The position numbers and the translations under genes were made by a program. 64,000 nucleotides of DNA, taken from assembly GCA_035610835.1 (NCBI GenBank), contig CM069449.1, forward strand, positions 11,427,855 to 11,491,854, in the 5' to 3' direction. The notes under the pieces are model-generated. The model was not told the DNA's origin. It ran no database searches and saw only the letters and a program-made list of their open reading frames with translations. Of this stretch, positions 21,066-31,495 are shown piece after piece (within the stretch, counting starts at the first letter, position 1; each line of letters opens with the position of its first letter). The DNA is from Ophiura sarsii (taxonomy: Eukaryota; Echinodermata; Ophiuroidea; Amphilepidida; Ophiuridae).

Positions 21066-21835
21066 AATAATAATAATAATAATAATAATAACGCATTTTA
21101 TAGCGCCTTCCATCAATAAATTGACCCCAAGGCGCTTTACACCATGATAAAAACACAAGCAAATTGACCAAAGTATACAGTCTTAAAAAGTACGGATAAA
21201 AACAATAGCATACACAACATAATAATGTTACATACATTGGAAAGTATCATGAGCACCAAAAATAACATGAGATGATGCAATATAATGTAAATATACAATC
21301 ATAAAAAACCACAATATTAAAAGCAATAACATACACAACATAATATTAATACATATTACACAGGAAAGTATCTTGAGCACCAACAATAATATGAAATGAG
21401 ATAAACTATGCAAGATACACAAGGAGTAGAACGTGCATGCAAGTGAGTTACAGCCTCCAAATGTCAATGTCCTTGATCTGAAACAAGTGCGTTTTAAGAT
21501 GACTTTTGAATTGAGTAATGGTCTTTGCCTCACGAATTCAGAGATAGCAGCAGTTTTCTTAGTCATTGAGCGGGCATTCCAGGTAGCAATTTTACAGTTC
21601 CGATGATTTGGACCACTTGCTTGCCTTTTAATTCTAATCAAGTTTGGATTATATGGTTTATGGTTAGATTTGCCACACTTGGCTGCAGGTGTGTTTAGTT
21701 CAGGTCTTGAGTATTGAGATCGATTAGTGATGTGTAATAGTAAACATGTTGTTGCCGTTGTCAGTGTAGGCCTAGGCAAATGAATTTTCTTTTTGTTTGA
21801 GTCCATCATGCTAATCCGATGATTTTATCTCACCC
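21066..21835 (-). mobile_element. LINE with its middle deleted (CR1/L2-like)
   Basis: Reads on the - strand. An open frame (21809 down to 21228) begins with ~75 residues of ORF2 N-terminus and reaches KIATWNARSMTKKTAAISEF, the start of the endonuclease (EEP) domain. At about 21530 it jumps directly to the extreme C-terminus, where another frame reads TITQFKSHLKTHLFQ, typical of the end of LINE ORF2. A 3' UTR with AAGGCGCT...TATAGCGC-type inverted motif and an (ATT)n tail (21069-21091) follows. The whole endonuclease and reverse transcriptase are missing, giving a ~770-bp derivative with intact 5' and 3' ends. Such internally deleted copies can spread in trans. Confidence 0.78.
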
Positions 21836-21984
21836 TTGACCCCAACATCTCGCAATACTAGTCGAAATCACACCTGTTCGAACCTATATACCGCGACGAG
21901 ACTACCATTTTCTAGGCGAGTTTACACCATTTTAATGAATTTTTAGGGTAGGTGTGATAATGTTTGCGTTAAATCATAGATCCT

Positions 21985-22330
21985 TATGGTTGAATATAAG
22001 CCTTTTAGTATTACATAGTGATGAATTGTTTAATATTATCTCAGAGAGAGACTTATCTTATGGTTGAAAATTGGCAAAATAGGATTTTTCAATCTTGAAA
22101 ATTACTGTGACGAGAGGCCGTTCCCTTGGAAACACAGTCCCGTTCCCAAGCCCGCCCTCAATTGAAAGTACGGTTCCCAAGCCCGCCCTCGAACTTATTC
22201 GTCACCCAGCGGGAGACGGACTGCCGGCACTTGATGCCACCGCCTTTACAAATAAGGGCGGTGCGTCACTAAATAGCACGCCCTCAAGCCGAACGCGTTC
22301 CCGTTCCGAAGCAGACTCATTATAGAATTC
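21985..22330 (+). repeat. Dispersed repeat, copy 2 (pair with 16195-16480)
   Basis: Same order of blocks as copy 1, including AATATAAGCCTTTTAGTATT, GACGAGAGGCCGTTCCCTTG and several GTTCCCAAGCCCGCCCTC units. GAGAGGCCGTTCCCTTACAG appears once more at 22485 at the boundary with the next LINE fragment. Confidence 0.8.
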
Positions 22331-22489
22331 CTGAACAAGGATGCGTGAGGGGACGTGAAACTACTTTATTATTATTTTACTTGGCCTTGCATCATTTGCT
22401 ACTCTTTTCAGATATGAAAACTTGCCCAATCTGTTTCCAGTCTCATGACAAAGTCAATTATTGTCGTCAGCATAGTATTAGTACGAGAG

Positions 22490-23256
22490 GCCGTTCCCTT
22501 ACAGCTATATGTATGTATAAGTATAAACATGGAATGCTACCTAAATCATTCATTGGTATTTTTACGAACCACAGAGATGTTCATGCTTACAACACAAGGA
22601 ATAAAGATAATTATCAATTAGGCATTCATAACAGAATAGGAATATTGATCACAGGGCCAAAGGTTTGGAACAGTTTGCCAAATGATAGCAAAAAATGCTA
22701 CAAGCATCAGCCAATTAAAAAGATAAAATCACAACCTACTTGCAGCTATATTCATAGTGGATGTCGTCGCCTAAACATAACCTTTATACTACATGTTTGT
22801 ACACCTTTTAGCGTTGGGTGTATTATTGTTATTATTATTAATATCATTATTATTAGTGTTATTATTAGTATCATTATATACACACATATTGTATTTGTCT
22901 TACCATGATAGACATTCAAATAATTTAGTAGAAGATTTAATTGTATATAGGCCTACTGCCAAGACAGCCTCGAATTTCATCAGCATGAACATTTTATCGT
23001 AATTAGTACTGAAATGTGTAATTTAATATAAAATTGTGTACAATTTCGTGTCAATACGATACTTCAAACCAACAACCAATCAAAAGCAAAAAACAAAAAT
23101 TACATGTTGCTGCTCCCACTTTTATGTTAACTTATATATCTCTAATTGTATTCTGTCTATTCAATTGTAGTGTTTAAGTTTTTGTTTAAAGGGGTGCAAA
23201 AACGTCAGGCTTTTTTGCTGTATTAAATACTGAATTGAATTGAAAAAAAGTATTGT
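22490..23256 (+). mobile_element. LINE 3' fragment (ORF2 C-terminus plus 3' UTR)
   Basis: The frame through 22345-22908 carries, from about 22505, YKYKHGMLPKSFIGIF, AYNTRNKDNYQL and GPKVWNSLPND, the conserved C-terminal region of a non-LTR reverse transcriptase ORF2. It runs into an (ATT)n-like tract (22815-22880). The ~350-bp sequence after it ends with TTTTTGCTGTATTAAATACTG and a TGAATTGAATTGAAAA tail, consistent with a LINE 3' end. It is 5'-truncated and not functional; the N-terminal part of the frame is unrelated repeat sequence. Confidence 0.78.
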
Positions 23257-24410
23257 GATTCCCGGTGTGTGTAGGAATCTTATTGACAAACCAAAACAGT
23301 ATTCGAATTATTATGGGTTTTCTAATTATAATCGGTTTCTACAAATGTGTCACCTCATTAACAGTTTTGGACCTGTCCACACACTGGGAGAGGTGGTAAA
23401 CTGTTTCCCGAATAAATCAATATAACTTCGATCCTAAAACAGGCCGGAAAAGAAAGAAAAAAACCCTGTTTGTTACACCGTGGACGTACCATGGACGGTA
23501 ACAAGCTCCCTTTAAATAGGCCTAATATTAAACATGTTATTACTATACGCTTGATCATCAATTTTCACTTCACTTGAGTTCGATGAATCTGCGTCGTGGT
23601 CTGAATCCTCGGATAAGTTGATGATCATTTTGGGAATGTCAATATGCACTACGTGATCTTCTTCCCAGAACGAATTTTAAATTTCCCGGAGGTGACGATA
23701 CGCATTTTTCCAGTGTGTGATGGGGACACTTTTTCCAATGCCTTATCGAATACGTTGTGTTGTGCTTTGCAACATGATGTGCCCCTTTGCCGTCATTTCA
23801 TTGATTGTTAATGATTCATCGATTCTAATCTCTAAAGCTTCACGAACAAGTCGCATACCAAGTTGGAAACCTGTGCAATGCTTTTAGATGGGTTTCCAGT
23901 CAGCACGCAGGTATCGCTTTCAATGAGTGACCTTGCCGATTTCTGACCCACGCAAAGATCGATTTCAGGATGTCAAACTTGCGCTAAAACCTTACGAGAA
24001 GTTTGTTTTCCCTTAATTAATTGAGGTAAGGTTAGCTGGCAGCCATAATGGCGAAGTAGGTGGATTGTTCGTAATTTTCTCTATAATATGATGCCAAATC
24101 TGACATTTTTGGTCCACAAACAGTGATTTTATCGCTAATTTTAGAATTTAACAACTTTCGTGACTTTGCTTCTTGTCAATTTCGGCAACGGGAGTGGCAC
24201 TGGTCTGGTATTACTGCTACATGTAATAGTATACAGACTACGGCTACCACGCGTACAGTATAAATAGGATACATGTACTAATAAGGCCCAAATGAGATCA
24301 TGGAGGTACAATGATAGATTGATATTTTCCGTATGAAACTTGGATTATATAATTATTATTTAGCTGATTTTGTTTCATTCACAGATCTGTAAAATATTTA
24401 AATGTATGTG
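23257..24410. other. Spacer with possible decayed coding sequence on the - strand
   Basis: No intact gene. On the - strand around 23780-23880 the phrase GMRLVREALEIRIDESLT can be read without stops, and its composition is more protein-like than its surroundings, but it is interrupted on both sides. It may be a relic of a retroelement; the family is not recognised. Confidence 0.3.
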
Positions 24411-24815
24411 TTAACTTCTAGTAAGATTTTTGGTTGCCCGCCGCAACTGCAAAAGTAAATGTTGGTTGCCCGGTGCTAATTTTGGTGGTCTCGGGCAACC
24501 GGACCACCACTTAACGCGAACGCTGGCCGAGCTATTTCTTACCTTGTAATATAGCCCTTTGTGTTCAGACAACCTGACCTTTAAACGCCTTTTGGTTTGG
24601 CCAATATATTGTTCACCACAACTACATGATATGCTATACACGCAAGGTGAACGACCCTTGGGCATAGGATCTTTAGGTTTGCTGACAATATCCCTGAGTT
24701 TGGTCGATTTGGTGTAGTAAGTTTTAACACCGGCACGATTTAATAATTAAATCCGCAAATTTGGTCTGGGATACCTTTGACAAATGGCATAAACGTGATA
24801 CCTCTGATAACGATA
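24411..24815 (-). mobile_element. Penelope-like retroelement fragment with GIY-YIG endonuclease
   Basis: A - strand frame starting near 24720 reads through SKPKDPMPKG, then VYSISCSCGEQYIGQTKRR and LSEHKG: the linker, zinc-like CxC and YIG half of the GIY-YIG endonuclease that follows the reverse transcriptase in Penelope-like elements. Upstream, MPFVKGIPDQICGF is in a different frame, indicating a frameshift near 24745. Homology ends in the domain (after about 24550), so catalytic residues downstream are lost. The block at 24820, shared with 13860, abuts it in the opposite orientation. Confidence 0.85.
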
Positions 24816-24819
24816 TTAG

Positions 24820-25140
24820 CCGCATGTGGCGCTCTCTATTTACTATCAATCAATCCCGGCAATCGATAACAGTTTTGTCATTTTTCAGCAAGGTCCGCAA
24901 TGAACCATTATATCGTCAGCTTAATAAAATAATTGCCTAACTCATATTTTTAACAAATTGTTATTATGCTTTAAATGGTTAATAACGTAACAAAACTAGA
25001 TTGTTTTTGTTTAATTTTTCTCAAAAGTGGTTAATATGACCTAGGCAATTATTGTATTAAGCTGACGATATGCCCTGCTCAAGTTCATTACAGCGTGATA
25101 CCATCTTTACAGAACAGTGACCGCACTACTGTGCAATTGG
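24820..25140 (+). repeat. Repeat shared with 13860-14245 (empty-site copy)
   Basis: GCATGTGGCGCTCTCTATTT, CTATCAATCAATCCCGGCAA, CAGTTTTGTCATTTTTCAGC and CGCAATGAACCATTATATCG parallel 13862-14225, here without the LINE-tail insertion. An internal inverted repeat pairs 24915-24935 (AATAAAATAATTGCCTA) with 25035-25060 (TAGGCAATTATTGTATTAAG). Confidence 0.8.
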
Positions 25141-25345
25141 ATTTTTGTTGTCTGTAGTAGACAAGGAGCAGTCTCTACGTTATTTTCATTAGTCAAGGGG
25201 CAGTCCCTTGGAATAGGTTCTATTAGAGCCAAATGTATAGTAGGGCAGTTCAGAGGAAAAGGGGCAATCCATGTGAACGGCTCTTTTCAGAGCCACCAAT
25301 CTGTCACAAGTTCGAAAGGGGCACCTACTCTCAAATGTTGTCATT
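25140..25345 (+). repeat. Histone-like 3' stem-loop array, copy C
   Basis: One perfect unit, GGCTCTTTTCAGAGCCACCA at 25279-25298, identical to copy A through the ACCA. It is preceded by a degenerate unit GGTTCTATTAGAGCC (about 25216-25230) and CAAGGGGCAGTC spacers as in copy B. Downstream CACAAGTTCGAAAGGGGCAC matches the putative histone-downstream-element position of copy A. No histone coding region precedes it. Confidence 0.82.
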
Positions 25346-25399
25346 GTCATTTTAATATTCTGGGTCATATTACTATTTTCGGCCCTTTGTTTTATTTTC

Positions 25400-26090
25400 G
25401 GCACATTTGATCATTAACAGTTTTGATCATCAAAATGGTTTTAATTACTCGCTCTATTATCATAATTGTATTATTGCCACAGGTAGACAGACAGTCTGGA
25501 CTATTCCAATTCTATGATTAAGTGTACGTTTTGTTTATCTTCACATCATAAAATGTATCCTTTGTTTGGCCATTCACCATGAGTTAAACATCAATCATCT
25601 TGTCAATCTCAAGAATTATAAGTGTTAAAACACTTATAATTTGCAGTGTTATAAAATGCAGTGAGTGACTCTCTTACACAAGACTGGGGTTTGAAGTAAA
25701 TATTGTCTATTTACATTATGCATGTATGGTAGTTGGTATGTGTGACAGAGACTTGGCAGCTAGTCACACATGTGGTTGTGGGACAGATTTAGGCACTCTC
25801 CACCAGGTCACCGTTGCTACTAGTACAGTTATATTCCACCTCCAGGATTTCAGTAATTACAAGTATTCTAACTTCAGGTCAAGTTTTAATGTTATTATCC
25901 ATCTCAGTATGTGTCACTAAATAAAAGGTTTCATCGGAAAACTTCTACATCATTTTGTGTGCATCGCTTCAGTTACTTTTCATAAGTTTCCCCATCTATA
26001 TCCACAAGTTACCCCCACGACCATTTCTTTGTACTTTAACAACAAGCGGAACATATTTATGTAGCAGCGAGTAAATCCACCTCGGTTACA
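25400..26090. other. Spacer without supported gene
   Basis: Contains a short hairpin around 25620-25645 (AGTGTTAAAACACTT). The frame at 25726-25920 has no recognisable motif. Confidence 0.4.
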
Positions 26091-26093
26091 TAT

Positions 26094-26675
26094 ATGATAT
26101 GGAAGGTTCATTATACTTATCCAGTGTAAAGGTACTCACGTGTACGTTTCGGATATAACTGTATCCTTTGTCAACACTTTTGGTAGTGCGCGTTGATCAT
26201 GACGTCTCACGATGCTTTGTGCAAGTCTTGAAGTTGCCAAGTGATTTATCATCTGGGGACTTTTGACAGATGATAAGAGATCATCGAAAACGTGAGTGAG
26301 GTGGTATTGCCCCTCGTCTCGGTTCATGGTTGGGTACCCTTCTTCCTGACTTGACATATGGCAAGACAACAAACCCACGGCTCCTGGTGTCCTCATCTTT
26401 CTTGATGTTTGCCTTTTTCTTTGGTTTGGGAGTAGCCATCTGTTTTTTCACTTTGTCAAATGAACAAGGTGGAAAGCCGCATATTTGTAATGCATCTTAC
26501 ACTTTTTTCTCCTCAACTTTTTTGTCCTCCTCTTCGGCAACTCCAAGACTACAAAAAGCGTCGTAAGTCGTCAAGATCATCACTACCAAAATTGTTGACA
26601 AAGGGTACAGTTGTATCCGAAACGTACACGTGAGTATTTTTACACTGGATCAGTATAATGAACCTTCCATATACA
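26094..26675 (-). mobile_element. Penelope-like remnant between ~95-bp inverted repeats
   Basis: The left arm (26095-26190) and right arm (about 26580-26675) are reverse complements over ~95 bp (ATGGAAGGTTCATTATACT, CTCACGTGTACGTTTCGGAT). The - strand frame 26396-26136 contains PTMNRDEGQYHLTHVFDDLL and ends with LTKDTVISETYT inside the left arm; this resembles the region after GIY-YIG in Penelope-like elements (xLNRDxGxYxL). Inverted or partly tandem terminal copies are usual for Penelope pseudo-LTRs. The arms include a GGATAC/GTATCC stem followed by GAAAC, where these elements carry hammerhead ribozymes, but the CUGANGA box is not intact. Confidence 0.6.
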
Positions 26676-26744
26676 TGTACATGTATATCAGATTATAATC
26701 AACGATCCTTATGAACCTATTTGGTAGTCTTAACTTATATTGTG

Positions 26745-27500
26745 TTTTCTTGTTTGCCTAACACTATCACACTTTTTGTTGTTGTACGCTTCTCAAACAC
26801 CGGAATTGTCACATTACCCGAGTCTACAAATGTGGTGGCAAACGTTATTATTCTCGTCATGATCAACTGCAGGCCCACAATATGATACTTTGATGTAAGG
26901 CGACAAAAAAGCCCCGTTGTTCGAGCAAAAGGACCTCTCAGGTAGGCTCGATTGGTCGGGCGTAGGTGAAATATTTGTTGAAATTTACGAACAAAATCAA
27001 CAATTTCAACATATTTCAAATTTTTCAACAACAAAAATCAACTTTAAAAAAAAAAAAAATCCTATTTTCAAAAACAAATTCTCGACATTTTTCCAAATGT
27101 TATCAAAATGATGTTGTACTATTTGTAGGAAAATTCGAGAAAATAAATGGTGCTTCGTCGCCTAGGCGATATTTATGCGGAAAATACATGTCATACTTTG
27201 AGTTCTACTGATTATGATTAAGGTAAGAACAACATAATAAAGGTATATTGTTTTGTTTGTTTACATTTATGTACCAAAACTCTTTTTACACCGGTTTGTT
27301 TTAAGTAACTGTGCTTTAACAGTCAATAATAAAAAGAAAACAAAATAAAACGAAAAAAAGAAAGAAAAGTATTTCCGAGAAAATGAGAAATGTAAGTATT
27401 ACCAATAAAAATGGATTATAGTAAGGGAATGTTATATTCTACGAGGACCGAATATCATGGATATTATTAACATTAATAATGATGTATGATTATGTTTTAG
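26745..27500 (+). repeat. Composite of blocks found around the GPCR locus
   Basis: 26745-26830 and 27390-27500 match 18060-18250; 26935-27180 matches 15090-15290. No receptor coding sequence accompanies them here. This shows that the GPCR flank is made of repeats or that a third duplicated copy has lost its gene. Confidence 0.75.
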
Positions 27501-28340
27501 GCCAATAGTACTTGTTAATAGCGTCGTAGCGACTACGAAATATTAAATGTAATAGTATTATTTGTTAATGGTCTAAGCTCACTGGTAAGGGGGCTGTCAT
27601 CTTCTTTGGTAGGGGTCCCAAATATTCTGAAGGTTCATACTTGTTTTCTACGGAAAAAGGGTGGTTCATTAAATTAATATAATACCATTGCAATAGCAAT
27701 AGCTGTGTTCAAACATGGGTTTTAAATGAGTTAAACCAATTACGCACGTGATAAAATACCTGGAATAGTCTCGCTAAGGGGCAGCAAAAAAACCGTGGTT
27801 CCGTAGTCACGTATAAATGGTGGTCCCGTACATCGGAAGAGCAATACCCGAGCACGTTAAAAATGACAGATTTTTTCGTAAAGAGTCATCCCGGTCTGTA
27901 TCTGTTCACACATCTAACGGACCCCACGGAAACCCCCTGGTTGATAAAACAAGCTTAAATATGTAGGTATATAATCGGATAACGAGGGGATCCATTATTG
28001 CGAGGGGATCCATAATTGCGAGTAAATCATGATCTTCAACCGTTTTGTGCGCCCCTAACTCGACTGATTGTCCACACGCTGGTCACCACGATATTTACAC
28101 GACCAGACGTAGGCTATTTAACTCGAGCTAAGGTCGAGTTAAGGACAGATCGAATTAAATTTCGAGTTAAGGTCGAGTTAGTGCACGTGTGGATAACATT
28201 CGTGTCACTTTATCACGACCTTAACTCAGAGGTAAAGTCTTATATCGACCAGTCCTTATAGGCCAGTGAACAGTTGATGTGCTGCATCCAAATTACTTGA
28301 AAAAGCTGTGTACACTCAACTCGAGTCATATTTCAGGTAA
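27501..28340. other. Spacer without supported gene
   Basis: Around 28050-28220 there are several AACTCGA/TCGAGTTAA motifs in both orientations and a GTCCACACG...CGTGTGGATAAC pair (about 28068 and 28184-28195). It may be a diverged motif-rich MITE; boundaries were not established. Confidence 0.35.
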
Positions 28341-28345
28341 AATAA

Positions 28346-29078
28346 GGTTCCCTTATATTTCCAAAACAATACATTGGAATGAAATGGGGTTTTCAGTCAA
28401 ATGATTATGAGCTTCATACCAATACTTGACCAAAATTTCAATTCAACAGGTTCTGTCATGCTCGAGTGAGCACGTATTGAATGATGGAATATCCCATTTC
28501 AAAAGTTGCTAAAATAGCGTTTAATTTCAAAAGTTGCTAAAGTAATGTTTAGTAGCGGGTGTATCCACCGCGTTGTTGTATGACTTGCCTATCGACGTCT
28601 CATAGTGTTGATGAGGCGCGCCACTCGATGCTGTGGGATGGCACCCCACTCTTGTTTACCAGAAGACGTAAGTTAACAAGATTAGTGTGATCATCCACTC
28701 TACGATCCACGGCCCGCTTTAACTGATCCCACAGACGCTCGATTAGGTTGAGATCTGGGGAGTTCGCGAGCCAAACCAAACGCTCTATACCTTCATCTTC
28801 CAAGAACTGATTAGCAACAAGAGTTGGACTTCCATATCAACACTATGAGAAATCGATGTCGTCAATTGATACACCAAAGTGGTGGATACACACACTACTA
28901 AACATTATTTTAACAACTTTTGAAATGGGACATTCTGTCATTCAATACAAGCTCACTCAAGCATGACAGAAGCTGTTGATTTGAAATTTTGGTCAAGTAT
29001 TGGTATGAGCCTCATAACAATTTGACAGAAAACCCATTTCAACCAAATGTATATTTTTGAAAATATAAGGGAAACCCT
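28346..29078 (-). mobile_element. Tc1/mariner relic with ~230-bp inverted termini
   Basis: The left (28346-28580) and right (28865-29078) termini are inverted repeats: for example TCCCATTTCAAAAGTTGCTA and GTGTATCCACC on the left, mirrored as GGTGGATACAC and TAACAACTTTTGAAATGGGA on the right. Between them a - strand frame (28803-28600) encodes ANSPDLNLIERLWDQLKRAV, the C-terminal part of a Tc1-type DDE transposase with its last acidic residue (E in IERLWD). The N-terminal DNA-binding and first two catalytic regions are missing, so the copy is internally deleted and dead. Confidence 0.88.
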
Positions 29079-29264
29079 AAAGGGGAACTTACTTCTTTTG
29101 AAGTGTTTAGTTTATATATATGATTTTCAATCTGGTTTCAGGGGGCCTTTTCAAATGAAACTTGTTTGATTCATTTAACCGATTACCTACGGAACCAGCA
29201 ATCTCTGGGCAATTACACTGGGCTAGTCCCGCTTGACCAACCGAAGGCAATAGCGCGATTAGCG

Positions 29265-29710
29265 CCTTGAGATTGCTATCATGGAAGGAGAATCGCACAA
29301 TAGCGCGAATAGCACCTTTTCGTCATGTCTCATTGATAGATAATCGCACACTCGAGCACAATAGCGTGAATAGCACTTTCCTGACATGATAGCGATGTGG
29401 TTGTCCCAAAACCGGCAAAAAAAATCGCATGGTACAAGTGGCAAATGTACCGACGGAACCAACGTATGTCTCTGAAAAAGGTAAAGTGGTACACAAAAAA
29501 GGTATATTGTAAAATTTTACGGGGGGCGCGTACACAAAAAAGGTATATTGTAAAATTCCCGCCCCCAAAGCCCCCCCCCCCCCCCCGTATCCGCCACTGC
29601 ACTTAATAACGCAAAATGTTATGCAATTTCGAAAGGAGAATCTCATAATAGCGCGAATAGCGCTCTGAGATTGCTATCACGGAAGGAGAATCGCACAATA
29701 GCTAAAACAA
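29265..29710. repeat. GGAAGGAGAATCGCACAATAG repeats around a hAT-like end
   Basis: GAAGGAGAATCGCACAATAG occurs at about 29283 and 29684, with variants near 29328 and 29633, each followed by CGCGAATAGC. Inside, two copies of AAAAAAGGTATATTGTAAAA (29496, 29536) lead to 16 C (29571-29586) and CGTATCCGCCACTG (about 29587-29600), a hAT-like terminus read on the - strand. Overlapping short frames on both strands are not credible. Confidence 0.55.
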
Positions 29711-29839
29711 GAACCCCTTGTGTTACCTCTTGCCAGAAATTCACAAGAAAACGCCAATAGGCCTAGGTCATACCTTCTAATCTTGGGTAGGCCTATAGTT
29801 AGTAATATTAATGGCCCTTGTGAAAAAAATTAGGAATTC

Positions 29840-30835
29840 ATTTATTTCTTCTTGGTGCCTCTACATATAAAACGCAATCTACCTATCTTAGAGACACTAA
29901 GGATGTACTCAGAAAAATTGGAATCAATAAAACTGCCAAAAGAATGTCTATTAGTTTCTATAGACTGCGAAGGCATATTTACTAATGTTTTGCAAGATGA
30001 AGTGCTCGCAGAGGTTCTCAAAGTTTTATCTAATGTGAATCGCAAATTATGTTTCCCACACTTGCCACCAATGTACCATATGGAAGCATTACTTAAATAA
30101 ATTTTGCAAAGAAACTGTTTCTCTTTTAATGATCAGTTTTACTGGCAAACCCGCGATGTAGCAATGGGTCAAAAATGTGCCCCACTAGAACTATGCGATG
30201 TAATGGTCCATGCTCTGGAAAATAAGTTTGTTAAACTTAGTGACAAAATATTCAAATGGTTTTGTTACCGAGACGATCTACGATTTTGGTTATGTGATAA
30301 AGATGAGCTAGCTAATTTCATGAGTCAGATAAACTCCCTTCACCATTAACAACAGAATTAAATTTCTTGGACCTAACTCTATTCAAAGGACAAAGATTTA
30401 ATAACTCACAGATTCTAGATATAAAATGCTTTACCATACCTTGCGACACATTCCAATATCTATCAAGAGATTCATCTCACCCAAAAGTTTGGTCAAGGGT
30501 AAGGCGATCCGTTATATCCGAAATTCCAGCAGTGAAACGGATGTTACCCATCACAAACTTGATTTCTTCAAATCTAAACTTATTGAACGGGGTTATGAAG
30601 AAACTGATGTGGACTTTTGCTCAGCAGATATTTCTTTTAAACAAAGAAATAAATACATTGAGAATGTTTCGAAAAACAAAAATGAAATACCTCTGGTTTT
30701 CTGCACAGATTACTCCCTCACAGAAAGTAATTCAAAAATCAAGCAAAATCTCTTGTTACATTGGCATCTAATATCTTCAAATCAAAACCTGTGTAAAATC
30801 TCTCCTTTGTCCTCCAATTTTGGCTCTTAGACGCA
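29840..30835 (+). mobile_element. Penelope-like reverse transcriptase, multiply frameshifted
   Basis: Pieces of one reverse transcriptase lie collinearly in changing frames. STYLRDTKDVLRKI is followed (other frame, from 29900) by KECLLVSIDCEGIFTNV, which is RT motif A with its catalytic Asp. Then come a TAA at about 30099, FSFNDQFYW...VAMGQKCAP, and WFCYRDDLRFW (motif C, YxDD-like). A frameshift near 30345 leads to ELNFLDLTLFKG and FQYLSRDSSHPK, then another to LVKGKAIRYIRNSS and SKLIERGYEE. The order and motifs match Penelope-like elements rather than LINEs. The GIY-YIG region is absent here. At least three frame breaks and one stop show it is a pseudogene. Confidence 0.85.
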
Positions 30836-30843
30836 CCAACAAA

Positions 30844-31495
30844 CTTAGGTGATAATTTCAATTGATAATCCAAGTTTTTCGAGAAAAACTTGGATTTTCA
30901 ATCGAGAAACCAAGTTTTTCGGCGAAAAACTTGGTTTTTCGAGTTACTGGACATTGGGCCTGCCATACGCGTGTATATTTTCTATATAAGCATGCCAAAA
31001 TAACGGTCTTGCTACTTTCTTTTCAAAATGATAAACCAAGTTTTTCGAATTATTGGACATTAGGCGTCGAAAAACTTGGATTTTCAATTGATAAACCAAG
31101 TTTTTCGAAATTTTGGACATTAGGCGTCGAAAAACTTGGTTTTTCAATTGATAAACCAAGTTTTTCGAATTATTTTACATTCCGCGTTGAAAAACCAAGT
31201 TTTTCGATCGAAAAACTTGGTTTTTCAAAATGATAAACCAAGTTTTTAAATGGACATTAGGCGTCGAAAAACTTGGTTTTTCAATTAATAATCCAAGTTT
31301 TTCGAGAAAAACTTGGATTTTCACTTGAAAAACTTGGATTTTCACTTGAAAAACTTGGATTTTCAATCGAGAAACCAAGTTTTTCGGCCGAAAAACTTGG
31401 TTTTTCGAGTTACTGGACATTGGGCCTGCCATACGCGTGTATATTTTCTATATTAGCATGCCAAAATAACGGTCTTGCTACTTTCTTTTCATGTA
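30844..31495. mobile_element. AAACTTGG/CCAAGTTT-saturated element with direct terminal duplication
   Basis: More than 25 copies of CCAAGTTTTTCG or its complement CGAAAAACTTGG fill 30868-31405. A ~130-bp block (ending GAGTTACTGGACATTGGGCC, ATACGCGTGTATATTTTCTA, GCATGCCAAAATAACGGTCT) occurs at both ends in direct orientation (about 30895-31025 and 31365-31490). Internal units of ~60 bp begin GGACATTAGGCGTCGAAAAA. Frames on either strand here (repeated LGFSIEKPSFS-type peptides) are translated repeat and not proteins. Confidence 0.8.
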
